Part shown: one piece after another, positions 22,075 to 36,270 of the stretch
How the letters are laid out: each line of letters opens with the position of its first letter
Numbering within the stretch: position 1 is the first letter of the stretch
DNA from: Hydractinia symbiolongicarpus
Taxonomy: Eukaryota; Cnidaria; Hydrozoa; Anthoathecata; Hydractiniidae
Length of the DNA: 64,000 nt
Direction: 5' to 3'
Assembly (NCBI RefSeq): GCF_029227915.1
Contig: NC_079880.1
Span: 30,869,501-30,933,500 of the forward strand
The notes under the pieces: model-generated
Seen by the model: only the letters and a program-made list of their open reading frames with translations
Databases searched by the model: none
Told to the model about the DNA's origin: nothing
Program-made: the position numbers and the translations under genes

Positions 22075-22468
22075 CCTGACTTCTTCGTACTGTAATTTAA
22101 GTACAATATTTTCCCAGAATGTAGCATGAAAACGAAATAATTTTGTATTTACTTGTTTTATAATATGCATATTTGTACGAAATTACTCGCGATTACTCGC
22201 TTTATTTACATTTTGTTATTTATTTAGCTCTGCTCTTCCACCAATCACAAAAGGCTTGAAAAGTCGCAGTTTCGTATAATTCAGGAGGTCAGTGTTATCT
22301 TTTAAAAAAATGCAAAGAAAGTATAAAATGACACTGATTATTAGAATAAACGGTCTTTTATTATTATACCGAATATTTATACAGGATATAGCCACTTCAG
22401 TGTTGGAAACACTGTTATTAATGTGAGTCCTGTGTCCTGACTGTAAACATTAAGTATACACCGGCATT

Positions 22469-24370
22469 CAGGGTCGGATCCAGGATTTTTATAAAACTAA
22501 GCAAAAAATTTTTTTCGAGATTACCGCCCAGAATGGGCGTTAAAGTACGCCTAACGGGCGTATGTATCTAATAGTAACTAAATTTCTCACCGGGTTGAGC
22601 TCTGTTCAGGCCTTTTCTAGCGTTAAAAAGAAGAAGAAGTAACAAAATATATAAATAAGATATAAGAGTACAAGAAGTAACAAAATATATAAAAAGTATA
22701 CAGATAAAATATATAAAAACATATAAACCATGTTTAAACGAACCTTATCTCTTCGATCATTTTTTTCAATTACAAAATGCCCTTTAAGAAGGTCAGAATA
22801 AACTAGCCAAGGAAAGCTTTCAAACCAAGCATACTTAAACTTTCTGTTTGTTTTGATGTCTTTCTCGAAGTTATTTTGTGTTATATCTCTATCTATGAGT
22901 ACCACAGGTACTTCTGTATCCATTTGTGTTGGTGTATATGTAATAGCCATTTCTGAAGATATTGATCGACTTGGTGATGACTGCATCGATACAGAAGAAG
23001 TTATAGCATTAAAGGTCACTATAAAAAAAAGATGTGGTATAGAAATACATATTTATAGAAAAACCAGTAGGAACCTAGTAAAAACAATCATGAGCAATAA
23101 AAAAAAATCAGGTCTGTATTTAAAAAATATGTTGAACGTAACCAGACCAACCCATGTCTTTACTTTCCTTAAGATCTATCTCTGTGGATTTAGATGAAAT
23201 TGCAGAGTTTGAAGATAATAATTGACTTGGTGGAGATTGCATTGATGTGTCATCAGAAGAATTGAGGGTATCACAGATCTATATGAAGATTTTGACAATA
23301 CAAATCGATTGATACATTAAAAATGACTTTTTACACAAACTCAGATAATAATAAAAAAGTCTGAAAATAATGTGGATAAAAGATTATGCTCACCCATGTC
23401 TCTACCTTGCTTGAAGTATGCATTGATTTTCGAACCAGGAAGTTTGTTCAGTACACGTGGTGTTGAAATTGTATTGCCTTTTTTTAGTATTGTTATCACA
23501 TTACTTCTTGGAATTTTACAGGTTCCTATCTCCATCACTGGACAAAAATGATTTGGTCGATCAAAAACTTTTCATTTGATGTATTTATTTGTGTGGTGGG
23601 GAGGTTTGAGTATAACAATAACAAAGCAGTAGCTACACAAACTCATTTTTTCACAAAATATAGCACCAGAAATTTCATACAGAACAGAACCAGTGGAAAA
23701 ACTTAGTTTACACACATTCTCAACTAGTGGCGTTGTGAATAATAAATAAGTATCTCATTCACTAGAGATATTTTTGCCAAGAGGAACCTAGCCTAAGTAA
23801 CCTAGAATAAACTTCCCGAGTCAAAAACTAAATCTGATATTTTAGGTCAGGGAACTACATACAACTACACACTGGGTACTTAAAATTCATAAGAAATAGT
23901 GAAAAAGACATCCAGAAACCTCAAAGTACCACAGTACCTCTGTCCATCTTCGGTTGATTGCTTATATACACGAACAAAGTGGACTTATGTTTGCATTAAT
24001 ATTGTTAAGGTTGAGAAATTCTGTCTACCTTGCCTTTTTTTTGCTTATTTGCTTATACGCGATAGCAAAGTAGTTTTTCATCCCCGCATTCTCTCCATGC
24101 AAAAAAGCAAATATATCAACTTTGATACGCTTACTTGCTTATTTTTTAATAAGCGAGAAAGCAAAGTTGCTTTTCGTTTCGCTTCCTCAGAGTACTATCT
24201 ATCTACTTTGTTTAGGAAACTGAATAAGCGCAATAAGCAAAAACACAACTTTCTTACCAGACTTCCTAAATAATGCAAGGAAAACTACACACGAGACGCG
24301 CGCGGGCTTTTTCTCTACGTTTTTGAAAGTAAGCGCGCGCTTATCTTGCTTATACCTCCATCCGACCCTG
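22469..24370 (-). mobile_element. Decayed DNA transposon with CAGGGTCGGAT ends (hAT-like)
   Basis: The left end at 22469 reads CAGGGTCGGATCCAGGA. The reverse complement of the right end at 24370 reads CAGGGTCGGATGGAGG, giving an imperfect inverted repeat of about 16 bp. Each side is flanked by GCATT (22464-22468 and 24371-24375), shorter than the 8-bp duplication normal for hAT. Inside, on the - strand, lie exon-like blocks including a TTF-type (hAT-associated) segment. No DDE catalytic domain or dimerisation domain is visible, so the element is not autonomous. Superfamily assignment is inference. Confidence 0.45.
22740..23535 (-). pseudogene. Exon remnants of a transposon protein with TTF-like segment
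   Basis: Three - strand blocks are exon-like. 23535-23394 runs from an ATG through NKLPGSKINAYFKQGRDMG to a good donor. About 23280-23162 is Ser-rich (MQSPPSQLLSSNSAISS) and ends KESKDMG at another donor. About 23017-22745 starts after TTTTTTTATAG and carries MQSSPSRSISSEM, then KFKYAWFESFPWLVYSDLLKG, similar to the start of TTF-type zinc-finger domains of hAT and KIAA1586-like proteins. Blocks 2 and 3 look like duplicates of each other. Blocks 2 and 3 join in phase, but blocks 1 and 2 do not, and the zinc-binding cysteines are not visible. I treat this as a broken transposon gene. Confidence 0.4.
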
Positions 24371-24375
24371 GCATT

Positions 24376-25400
24376 GCCTACCCAATTTTCCTCACATGGC
24401 ATGGGTTGACCCATAGCTGTGGTAAAGGCACTTACTAAACATGCCCACACTGTTAACTGAACCACAGACCTTGTGATTACGAAGCGAACTCCATAATCAC
24501 AAGGCCACGCACCACAAATCTGCATCTGCACAATATTAAAAACATTTGTTTCGATATCCTTTACAAGGACCCTAATGTAGCTTTCAAACTCTTTTTCACC
24601 ATACTTTGATCGTAATTATGCAGCAAGCAGCGGCTTTAAGATTTCAAGTAGACCTTGAAAACGGAGAGTTATGGGGTAAACAAATCACGAGTATCACGAT
24701 TCTTAACTATCTTTATAACTAACCTGCAATGTTAAAATACAACTCAATAAATAAAAAATAAAAATTTTACATAGCTGTACAAAGTATTCTAAAATAACAG
24801 TTAAAACTTTAACTGGATATTTTTAAAAGTGATCTGGAAAGTTCTGGAAATTCCAGAATACAAATCTTGCTATGTAGAAACTTGACGATTCGAATATAAT
24901 AACTTTTGAACGAGCTCAATTTGAATGATAAAGTAGTTCATTGTTTATTAATTCAGCAATAAATACATATTAGCATTTGAATATTTCAGTATTTAGGCCT
25001 TCAAAATTTACTCTCTTGTTGAAATTTTTTTGAAAATGTTGATGGTGCATGGTTTTATAACAGCTGATCTAAAAAGGAAAGTACGTTTTAAAAATAAGAA
25101 ACAAGAATACAATTTAACCATAAACTGCATTAAAACCAGGTTGTTTAAATATTGTCTCTTTTTTAACCTCTCTTTGCCTCTTTGATTTAAAAAGGGAATT
25201 TAATATAATATATTAAAGATACAAATCCATGCGATGTGATGCACAGGTATATTTCGTGAGATTTTTAAAAATCAAGTCATTTCTAAGAAATCTTAGAAAA
25301 ATATTTTGTGATACTTTGGGTTGATCTCAAGAAAGATTTTTAAGCAAATTAGACACAAGGATAACTGATAATTAGCCAGTAACAGAATAGTTAGCCGTTT
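24376..25400. other. Non-coding stretch
   Basis: AT-rich sequence with no exon or repeat that I can support. Confidence 0.4.
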
Positions 25401-25404
25401 CGAA

Positions 25405-25600
25405 TGGCGCCATAGCTTGGTGGTTATAACTGTGGCACTTTGTGCGGGAGAACGGGGTTCGATTCTGCTTGGCGGCAATTCAATATTATGCTGCCATAGC
25501 CGCGGACTAAGACTCCCTATCTAAGCTACGGCCTTTCCTGGAAATAATAGACAGGACTTGTAAGGCTAGCCATATAAAGTATACAGACATTCTATTTATC
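25405..25600 (+). mobile_element. tRNA-derived SINE candidate
   Basis: An RNA polymerase III A-box-like TAGCTTGGTGG at 25413-25423 is followed 33 bp later by a B-box-like GGTTCGATTCT at 25456-25466, inside a tRNA-like head (about 25405-25477) whose acceptor arms pair only poorly. A GC-richer tail to about 25600 (AAGCTACGGCCTTTCC, GACAGGACTTGTAAGGC) is not part of a tRNA and stands out from the AT-rich surroundings. That combination is typical of tRNA-derived SINEs. It is not a functional tRNA as the cloverleaf does not close. Confidence 0.5.
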
Positions 25601-26932
25601 TATGCAGAATAATTATATATATGGTGCGTACAGTATAATTAGCCGCTGATAGAGCTACTTATACGATGTATCTTTTTACTTAAATTTACACTTTTCTTCG
25701 TTATCAATCTCCCCATAGCCATCTATATTTATATAGATCAACATAAAGTTGTGCTCCAATTAAAACCAAGAAAAAGAACAAGAAACGATTTTGCAAAAAA
25801 TAAAATAATTTTACTGTAGCTAGCAGTATTATGTCGTCTATATTATTATCAACAAAACTATTCTGATTTCAAGAAAAAACATGGAAAAGACGCAGTTAGC
25901 TGTAAAGAACACAAAGAAGGTTTTAACAGCTAATTATACTAGGCGTAGCATCTAATTATCCTGCATCGGCTAACTATATATTGTTAGATACAGGTAATTA
26001 TCAGTTCACCGACTGCTCAGTGCAAGCAACAATAAACTTTTGTCAGGTTTCGACAACTTTTCTGCAAAAAATATAAAAAAAATCCTGTGCGAATATATAT
26101 ATCTTTTTATCTGATAGAAGAAGTCCCACAAAGTGTCATTTGGAAGTTATTTTTAGCCCCCCTTTATCCCATAAAAACAGGAGTTGAGTGTCCAGTCATG
26201 GAAGAACTGCGCAAGACAGGATAAAGGTTTTTTGTTGCTTGCTCTTTAAGAAAAAAAAGGCACTCTAATCAAAGCACTATTTTGTGTAGCTAGCTTTATA
26301 GCTAGCTAGCAAGTAAGTAATGTCAGCACCAAAAATTGAGATAGCTAGGGAGCCAGCACACCTTTCTCACTTAGCTATATATAAAATAATTCTTACCTGA
26401 TAAAATACACGAATTTAAAAAATAGTGCTTAGCTCCCCATCAATAAAGCTACTACGACCAAACCAAAGAGACCAGCAAGGGGCGACCAACAAAATGTAAG
26501 CACTTTTAGTCATGGCCGCACACGGAATGTTCTGGCCACACGAAGAGTACACTCTCTGTTCAGATTGGTCATTTAATTGACAGAGATTAAAATAAAGCAT
26601 CTTCATTGGCTTTCGCAAAAAAGGAATTTTCCGAGCGTTTAGCCTGGACAAAAACTTAAGAGCGTGCGGGCTTTGTGCTGTCTCTCTCTATCCATCTCCC
26701 ATCAGGCGATTTTAAAGATTCCGCCCCGCATATCGGCGACGGAAATCAATGGTCATTTCCTCGGCTGGGCTCTTCTTATTAATTGTACCCTGTGTTAATT
26801 GGATTTTGAAGGTTACGTTAGTCCTTTAAACACATCATTGTGGTTCTGTCGCTTCAACTTAAATTTCAGTAATGTCGTTGTGAATCAAATCTTAGAAAGC
26901 CAGCACAAATTACACAACACAGTAACATTTCG
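25601..26932. other. Non-coding stretch
   Basis: AT-rich with many GCTAGC clusters. The - frame at 26415-26651 has no recognised motif and no paired splice sites. Nothing else can be named. Confidence 0.4.
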
Positions 26933-27338
26933 TCAACTACAATGACCAAGGAAAAATGTTGGCATATTACCATCGCCACAAGTAATAATTTCGGTTATTT
27001 CGATATTAGATTTATACAACTTAAACTTGTCAATGGTTACAACCGACTTGGGTTTATTGATTAAATCCAATCTCTCGTGCTGATTGTTGCTGACGTCAAC
27101 AGAACTTTCTTTTTCCTGACTTACACATTTTTTTTCATTTGGCTACGGTAAAGAATCAGCCGAAGTCTGCAGTTCTGTAAAAAAGGTGCTACGAACAAGT
27201 CTACACAGAACGTAACATAATCCATGTGTCAGCCAAGGAGCCCATGCACCAAACATGCAGTACAACATAGATCGTGTGGATGTTACATCACAGACACGTT
27301 TATATTTGACAATGGCTCCTGGTTCTGCTGCATCAGTC
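26933..27338 (-). pseudogene. Possible exon or pseudo-exon of an unrecognised gene
   Basis: On the - strand an acceptor-like AATCTTACAG precedes 27338. From there a frame of about 64 codons reads through a Trp/Cys-rich stretch (YCMFGAWAPWLTHGLCYVL) to a TAG at 27145-27143. It then stays open in the same frame for about 69 more codons to a TGA at 26933. A single stop inside otherwise sensible sequence suggests a recently broken terminal exon, or an exon spliced before the stop. I do not recognise the family and no neighbouring exon is obvious. Confidence 0.3.
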
Positions 27339-27967
27339 CTGTAAGATTAATATTGTAAAATATAAAAATTTGTAATAAAAACATAACGGTGAGGAAAAAA
27401 AAATACAAGCGTTCTAGACGTAAAATTTGTAATTATAAAACTATGCGCGATGTCACCATGCTCCAATTATAAATACCAAAGAATAATGCTTTTACTTTTC
27501 TCTTGTGTGCTAGAATCTGCTACTTAATCTTATCGCCGTGTATCTCCTTAATGCATCTCATCCTTAAGTATCTCCACAATAATAATACTATTGTGGCGAT
27601 ATTTTTCATGCAGGTTGCCATGTAATGCAATTAGGAATAATTGGTTAGATTGTTATGGTTTCCAACTATAATTACCTATGATTCAATTTGACAATATTTA
27701 ATCTACTTTCCAAACGTCAATTGAAAATTACAAAATATGCATATATTTACATTTTGTATAAGATCATCATCTGCTTATTAGATAAAAATGAGACAGGAAA
27801 TATAGGCAAGAACATTGTAACTTGTATCATTCTAATGGATCTCCTTATTCTTGATACATATTTAATATCGACAACAAGCCAACTTCATGTGGTTCCAATT
27901 TCTTCGATTAACAAGAACTTTCAAAGAAAGTTTGCTGTTCCCTTTAAAATCACTTAAGAACTCTTAA
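27339..27967. other. Non-coding stretch
   Basis: No supportable feature; the + frame at 27688-27957 is AT-driven and has no motif. Confidence 0.4.
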
Positions 27968-28063
27968 CAACCTCGTTTCCAGGGTCCCTTGCTCTTTCTT
28001 ACTTTGGGAGAGCGGCCGTCAGCCCGATACTGAATAAAGCAAAACGCCCTGGGAACAAGGTTG
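27968..28063. mobile_element. Short foldback (MITE-like) element, CAACCTCGTT...AACAAGGTTG
   Basis: The left end CAACCTCGTTTCCAGGG and the reverse-complemented right end CAACCTTGTTCCCAGGGC are about 17-bp terminal inverted repeats around a 60-bp, relatively GC-rich middle. Third member of the family also seen at 6135 and 16321. Non-coding. Confidence 0.6.
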
Positions 28064-31000
28064 AGTTATTAATTTAAACTTGTGTCGATATTTTTAAGAA
28101 ATTCCTGGTAAATTACGTAATTAGAGAGCTTTACATTGTAGTTAGAGTATTCAAATGTCTTAAAATTCACTAAAACTCTATTTTTCATGCGGTTTCATTA
28201 CGTTTGGTAGTCAGTAGATAACAAGCGATGGTTTTCCTTACCGCCAACATAAAGTGAGAATTTGGAAGAGTAAGTTAAAGAAGCATAAATTTTAGGTGGC
28301 AGACGAATATTTTGAGCTTAAATACTTATTGATTGGTTACTTGATATTGTTATTTGCTCACGGGGTCAATATCGGGGAAGCCCTTTCCTTCCTCGGTTTC
28401 ACTGACCCAAACAAACATAATTAACATATGGACTGTTTCTTACTAAGGTAAGACGTAGCCACGCATGTGAACGAAACGTGTGATATACGTCTCGTAAAAC
28501 ACAGACGTTATTATTAAAATGATTTGAATACATTCTTATTTTACTCTAATAATTATTGTACAGTTTACTAATGCTCATTTCAAGAAAATAAAACGTGCTA
28601 GCTAGTAGCTAGCTAGCTATAATAGCTACTGGCAGCAAGTAGTCAGCTAAGGCACATACATGGAAAAATATATTGGGATTTTGATTTTGCGCTTCACCTT
28701 TCTCCAAGTCATTGTTAAGAATGGAATATGCTTAGTTGTTGCTAACACATACACTCTAGCAACATTGACTTTATGGGGATCAAGAATAATAAAAAAAGCC
28801 AGATTTACAATGGCTGTTGTGATTATGTAACTGGCACACTCTTTGTCTCTTATCGACTGTAAGTAATCGTACATTTCCATCAAGCATTGTTTTGGTTAAC
28901 CTTTATACTTCAGTTTGTAGGTAATGTGACATAATATGGTATTAAAAAACACTGTTTTTTTTATTCTTATCCAGTAAAATGACAACAGAAGAAGATGCTT
29001 TTACATATATTTTTCTTGTCAATTTGAGCTGTGCAAATGTTGTGTTGGCAAAATCTTGGTATCGATGTTCTTATTAAGAACTTTCATGCATGTATTTTGT
29101 TTTCTCATAAAATAATAAAAATTAATCTTGCAGAATTGTTCAAATCTTTCTAAAACTTTTTATTTCTGTATTTGAGGTTCAGTTTTATTCAATTTTCAGT
29201 AATACATCTTCATTAATTTTTTTTTCTTGGACATTATGATCGGTGGACGTAAGTTTTGTCACCATTGTGCATGGTAGATTTATGTTTGATACCACTGAAC
29301 ACACAAATTTTGTCGTTGCAAACGTTTGCGAAATTTCAAAAAATCAAAGATTGAAAAAACCAAGCGCTATTGTTTAGTCCCGGTTAATTCTGTTAAGGCA
29401 TTGATTTTTAAACCAATAAACTTGATTTTGCGAGAATTTAAACCAATCAGGTTATTTTAAACACATAACAAACTTTTTAATCACCATGAGAGCAAAAGTA
29501 AATTTTATTTGCAAATTTTATGTATATGGAAATCACTAAATACCTTAACCTATTCTGTCATGGAAAACGTTAAAAAATTCAACAAAAAAATTGAGCTTTG
29601 TGCCCATTTGAAAACCTTTTGCAAAAAAAATTTAAGAAATTTTGTGGTCACTAGTTGTGAAACACTAGAAAATAGGTCAACAAAACATTATCTACTTGGC
29701 ATTATATTAGTTAATTCGCTACAAAATTGACTGAAAATTGCTCTTCGCGATCCAATTTACATCTGTGTTTATATTTCTTTTATTGTCTCTTTCGCTTTCT
29801 AAATATTATATTATTAGCTACCATTACAACTTAACAACAAAATTGGAAGATATAAAAAGATGATATAAAAATTACAAAGTAATGTAAACAAATGTATTCA
29901 ACCAAGTTTAAAAGTTACAAAAGATTATGATACTTCACAAAGATTACGCTCCTCCTTCACGCTCCTCCTTACTACAGTTCCCAAAGTCGCCCTGTCATGA
30001 AGTCTACGTGCTGAGCCCTGTTATGAAGTCTACGTGCTACTCCTCGGAATATTAGTACTGGATCGATCTGCCGCACAATTTGAATTCAACAGCAGTTAGC
30101 TTCACTGGAAAAATACATCTGAGAAATTCTAGCCCAGCCAGATAGGCAGCTTACACCAGCAGAACTGGTGTAAATAATAAAACTGGATGTGACACGAAAA
30201 ATCCAATATTTTGCAGGACAAAGGCAATTTATATTTTTTGACAATTCCGAAAACCAGTTTTATACGCAGTGAGCATGCACACGGTATTATCAGGATTTGT
30301 CAAGACGTCGGGCGTAGAGTTCATAAAAGGACTAACAGCGACACACCCTAACTTTTCTGAGCCGAATTTATCTTGGTGTATTTTCACCAATACACCATAG
30401 CCATAAGTGCCTTTGCCTTACACCAAAAACAATAAAACAACCATAAGAATGGTCCAGTGTCTGACATACTATTATCCCAAATTATTAACAAATGTTAATT
30501 ATTACATTGTATGACAAACTAACCCTTGTGTACACTAGCTCGCTGCAAACTAAAAATTTGCTTACATCTTTTTTTTTTATTGTCTTTGCGTGTCTATTTT
30601 GTGGAGCAAAAACAGATATGAAATAATAGTTTTGGTGATTTTGTACAAATTTCATTCCATTGATGACGTTACAGCAAAAGTGCTTACATATTAAAAATAT
30701 ACATTACCATTATTTACCACCAAGCAGAATCATTTTTACATGTGACTAGCCAGCTGTTCTGGTTTTGTAAGATTTAGAGAAAAATCGGATTTTGCTGGCT
30801 CATATTCGAAAAGATTAAATGATTTTATTATTTATTAACAAAAAATCACCAAACAGAACTTTAAAAATTATTGAAAAAAGACACATAGCTGTTTTGCACA
30901 TTTTAAGCTTCTGATGACGTCAAAGTAAAAGCGCTAACATAAGCAAAAAAGTGCTACTATTTTTTTCCTATAACTCTTAATCTACAACTTTACTTTCAAC

Positions 31001-31504
31001 TTCATTTACGGAAACCTTTCAGAAAAAACAAATTAGAAGAGGGTCACTCCACAAACACTCTGAGTATTTCAGTGTTTTTGATTATCAAAGGTGTTCACAG
31101 AAATTATATTACGCGTTGACAAAGAAGATGAGAGAAGACTTTTGCGTGTATAATATATTTTTTCGACATTATTTTAATTTGTCTTTTTGAAAGCCATTTT
31201 CAACCTCTACAGGCCATTTGTCTTGCTCTGAAACATCATAATTTTGCCTTATGTTGTTATCTTAGCTTGCTGTTATTCTACAACCTTTGCAACCTCACCT
31301 CCAATCTACAATCTGCAATAACGGATGAAATGGTGTTCGATGCCAGGTTTCATAAAAAACATTTGAAGCTTATTCAAAAGGCTTAGCTACAAAGCGAAAT
31401 TTAGATGATGTACAATTTCGTTATTCACTTAAATCTCCTGTAAAAAAATGTTATTAAAATGATAAAACAAGTCGGACACAAGTCATACTTCATCGTCAAA
31501 ATAT
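28064..31504. other. Long intergenic stretch downstream of innexin C
   Basis: AT-rich. The frames at 28647-28883 and 29509-29730 lack motifs and splice context. I see no repeat with clear boundaries apart from GCTAGC-rich clusters near 28600. Confidence 0.4.
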
Positions 31505-33903
<2,399 letters not shown>

Positions 33904-36104
33904 ATTGAAGTATCTTCTTAGCCGTGTGTATACCGTGTTATCTACGGGGAAAAACTGACTAAAGTATTCTAAAACAAAACAAGCATCTTTTCTACTACAG
34001 TAAGTGCTCTAAATACGTTTTATTTTCTTTGTTCAGCTTTTTCGTGAGCATTTTTTATTTTCTGTAAAAAAGCGCACGCGAACCAAAAACAAAACCTTAA
34101 GCCCTTTAGCTTCCTGTAGAATGAAACAGCTGCTTTCTCAAAAATGGGACATACACAAATCCTAAGAAGCTAATGTAGCAAGGTAACTGTGTAAAAAAGC
34201 TAACTGGAAATATGTGTTAAGCCAAAAAAAGCTGTTGCTGTTTCCATGTTCGTTCTCACTTTACAACAGAGTGATCCATCATGCCGTTTGAAATACATCA
34301 TACCAACTTTGCGTTAAACATGAATTAAAATTTAGATACAGCAAGGTAGCCTCTACATGAACCTGGCATTACATTTCAAGACGCATTAATATATGAAACC
34401 TCAATAAAATTTAGTTGTGTTTACATGGGAGTCTTTCACAAAGGGGTTGTGCAAACTGCACATGCGCAATAACTTTTTGCAAACGCGCAATAACTTTTTG
34501 CACATGCGCAATGGTTTCATTTCGGTTAAATCGTGTTTACATGATATTTTAAGAACGAACTGAAATCAACATTAAAACGAGATTCATTTCGGTTAAAACC
34601 TTACAAACTTTTAAAAAGACTACACGAGAGACCGAAATTAAATTTGCATTTTGCCCCTAAAATGAGACTTCATGCAAAGGCTACCTAAGGACGTAGCAGC
34701 TATGACATAGAAAACTCATAGAATATTACAAATATAACAAATATAGAATATAACAAATAACGAACTATGGCTAAATGACTAAACTGTAACAAGCAATGTA
34801 TAAACGCATAAAAATAAAGCCTTTCAAATGCGCGTGTGTGAATCACACAGTACTTATGTAGTTAGACGTTTCCCGCTATAACAATGTTGACAAATATAAT
34901 TTTCTTATCTTATTGATCAAAATAAGTGGAGGAATTGCTCTTTTAGAAAGGATTAAAATTGTGGACAAAAAAAAAATTTATTTCCACTTTACCTACGACA
35001 TATCATAAAACTCAACATGCTTCACTGACTGTTTCACATTCAGCATTTCACGAAATTTATTTCATCTATGTTACTATTCCAAAATAGTCTAGTACAAAAT
35101 AGTGAAAAAGCTTAAATGCGCAGACCTGTAAGAAAAAAGTCAGTTATACTGATTAATAATAAAGTCATTTAAAAAATGAGTATAATTATAGTAACTTTTC
35201 ACTGCCTGACCAGTAAGAAGTGTTTACCGAAAGTCAAATATATCCTGTCAGTGGCAAAACATAACATAGCATCTTCAATTATCAAAATAAATATTACATA
35301 AAAAATAAATACATTAATAAGTAAGGAACATGATTCATACAACATGCTGATGTTGCACGAAATACTTTTTACTTTCAAACTAATCAAGTTTAACTGGCGA
35401 CGTGGTCTGATTATGTCAAAGAACGACTAATTAAAAACTCGTTGAAAAAGACATTAAAATGTTTTACAAACGACACTTTGAGTTAGAGAGTTTCGATAGT
35501 AATGTATCGAAAGTTTTAAAACATCGTGATGTTCATTCATTCAGTAAGCCTCCCGCCAATAGTAAGAAAATTCCTTGAAAGTTACAAAAAATTTTGTCCG
35601 ACAAAAATGTTTATAGAAGTACAATTGTGCTCAGATTCAACCCTATAAGCACCGCCCGTTATGACGTCACACATGCACAAAAAAGTCATTTTCCTAATTT
35701 TGGTCTTAACATACGGTCTTTAAAAAAGGAACTTTGATGACGTAACTAGTGACGTCATATTCGTACGATAGTTTCTTCTTTTCACGATAAAGGTAAAAAG
35801 ATCCTTTTTTTCCCGAAATGTTGATCCTTATGTCATTAAAGTTGCTACATGTTTGGAAAATGGCATTTATAGATGTTCCAGGTAAAGTTAACAATTTAAT
35901 GACGTTATTTTAATTACAAATGACAATATTTCGCCGGATTGATATTTCCGTCAAATCTCGTCTGTATTTTATCTCTATGATACATATATATCCTTAACAA
36001 CACCTTAGTAACCACCTGGTAACAAAAATACACGTAATAAATAATTATATACTCACATGTAATATTTTAGTTTATTTACGAACTTTGTGTATATATATAT
36101 TAGT
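33904..36104. other. Intergenic stretch upstream of innexin C
   Basis: This should contain the innexin C promoter, but no clear core element can be assigned. A short imperfect repeat, GCGCAATAACTTTTTGCA, recurs around 34463-34512. No supportable exon. Confidence 0.4.
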
Positions 36105-36270
36105 TACAGGCTAGTGTGTTCACTTTAGTTCACGAAGATCGCCTACAACCGATTATACAGGCTAGTGTGTCCACTTTAGTTCACGAAGATCGCCTACAGC
36201 CGACTATACAGGCTAGTGTGTCCACTTTAGTTCACGAAGATCGCTTAGAGCCGACTATACACGCTAGTGA
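36105..36270. repeat. 51-bp tandem repeat, 3.3 copies
   Basis: Copies start at 36105, 36156, 36207 and (partial) 36258. The unit begins TACAGGCTAGTGTGT and contains CACTTTAGTTCACGAAGATC. As 51 is a multiple of 3, a + frame (36116-36313) shows a 17-residue repeat containing STLVHEDRL, but it has no other coding support. Confidence 0.9.

Noticed and set aside
22072-22170. Upstream in-frame start for innexin B adding 32 residues
   Set aside because: The extension crosses a plausible splice acceptor at 22091-22090 and has no counterpart in A, C or D, which all start at the position equivalent to 22074.
25405-25477. Functional tRNA gene
   Set aside because: A and B boxes are present but the acceptor and anticodon arms do not pair properly and a non-tRNA tail follows. 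A SINE fits better.
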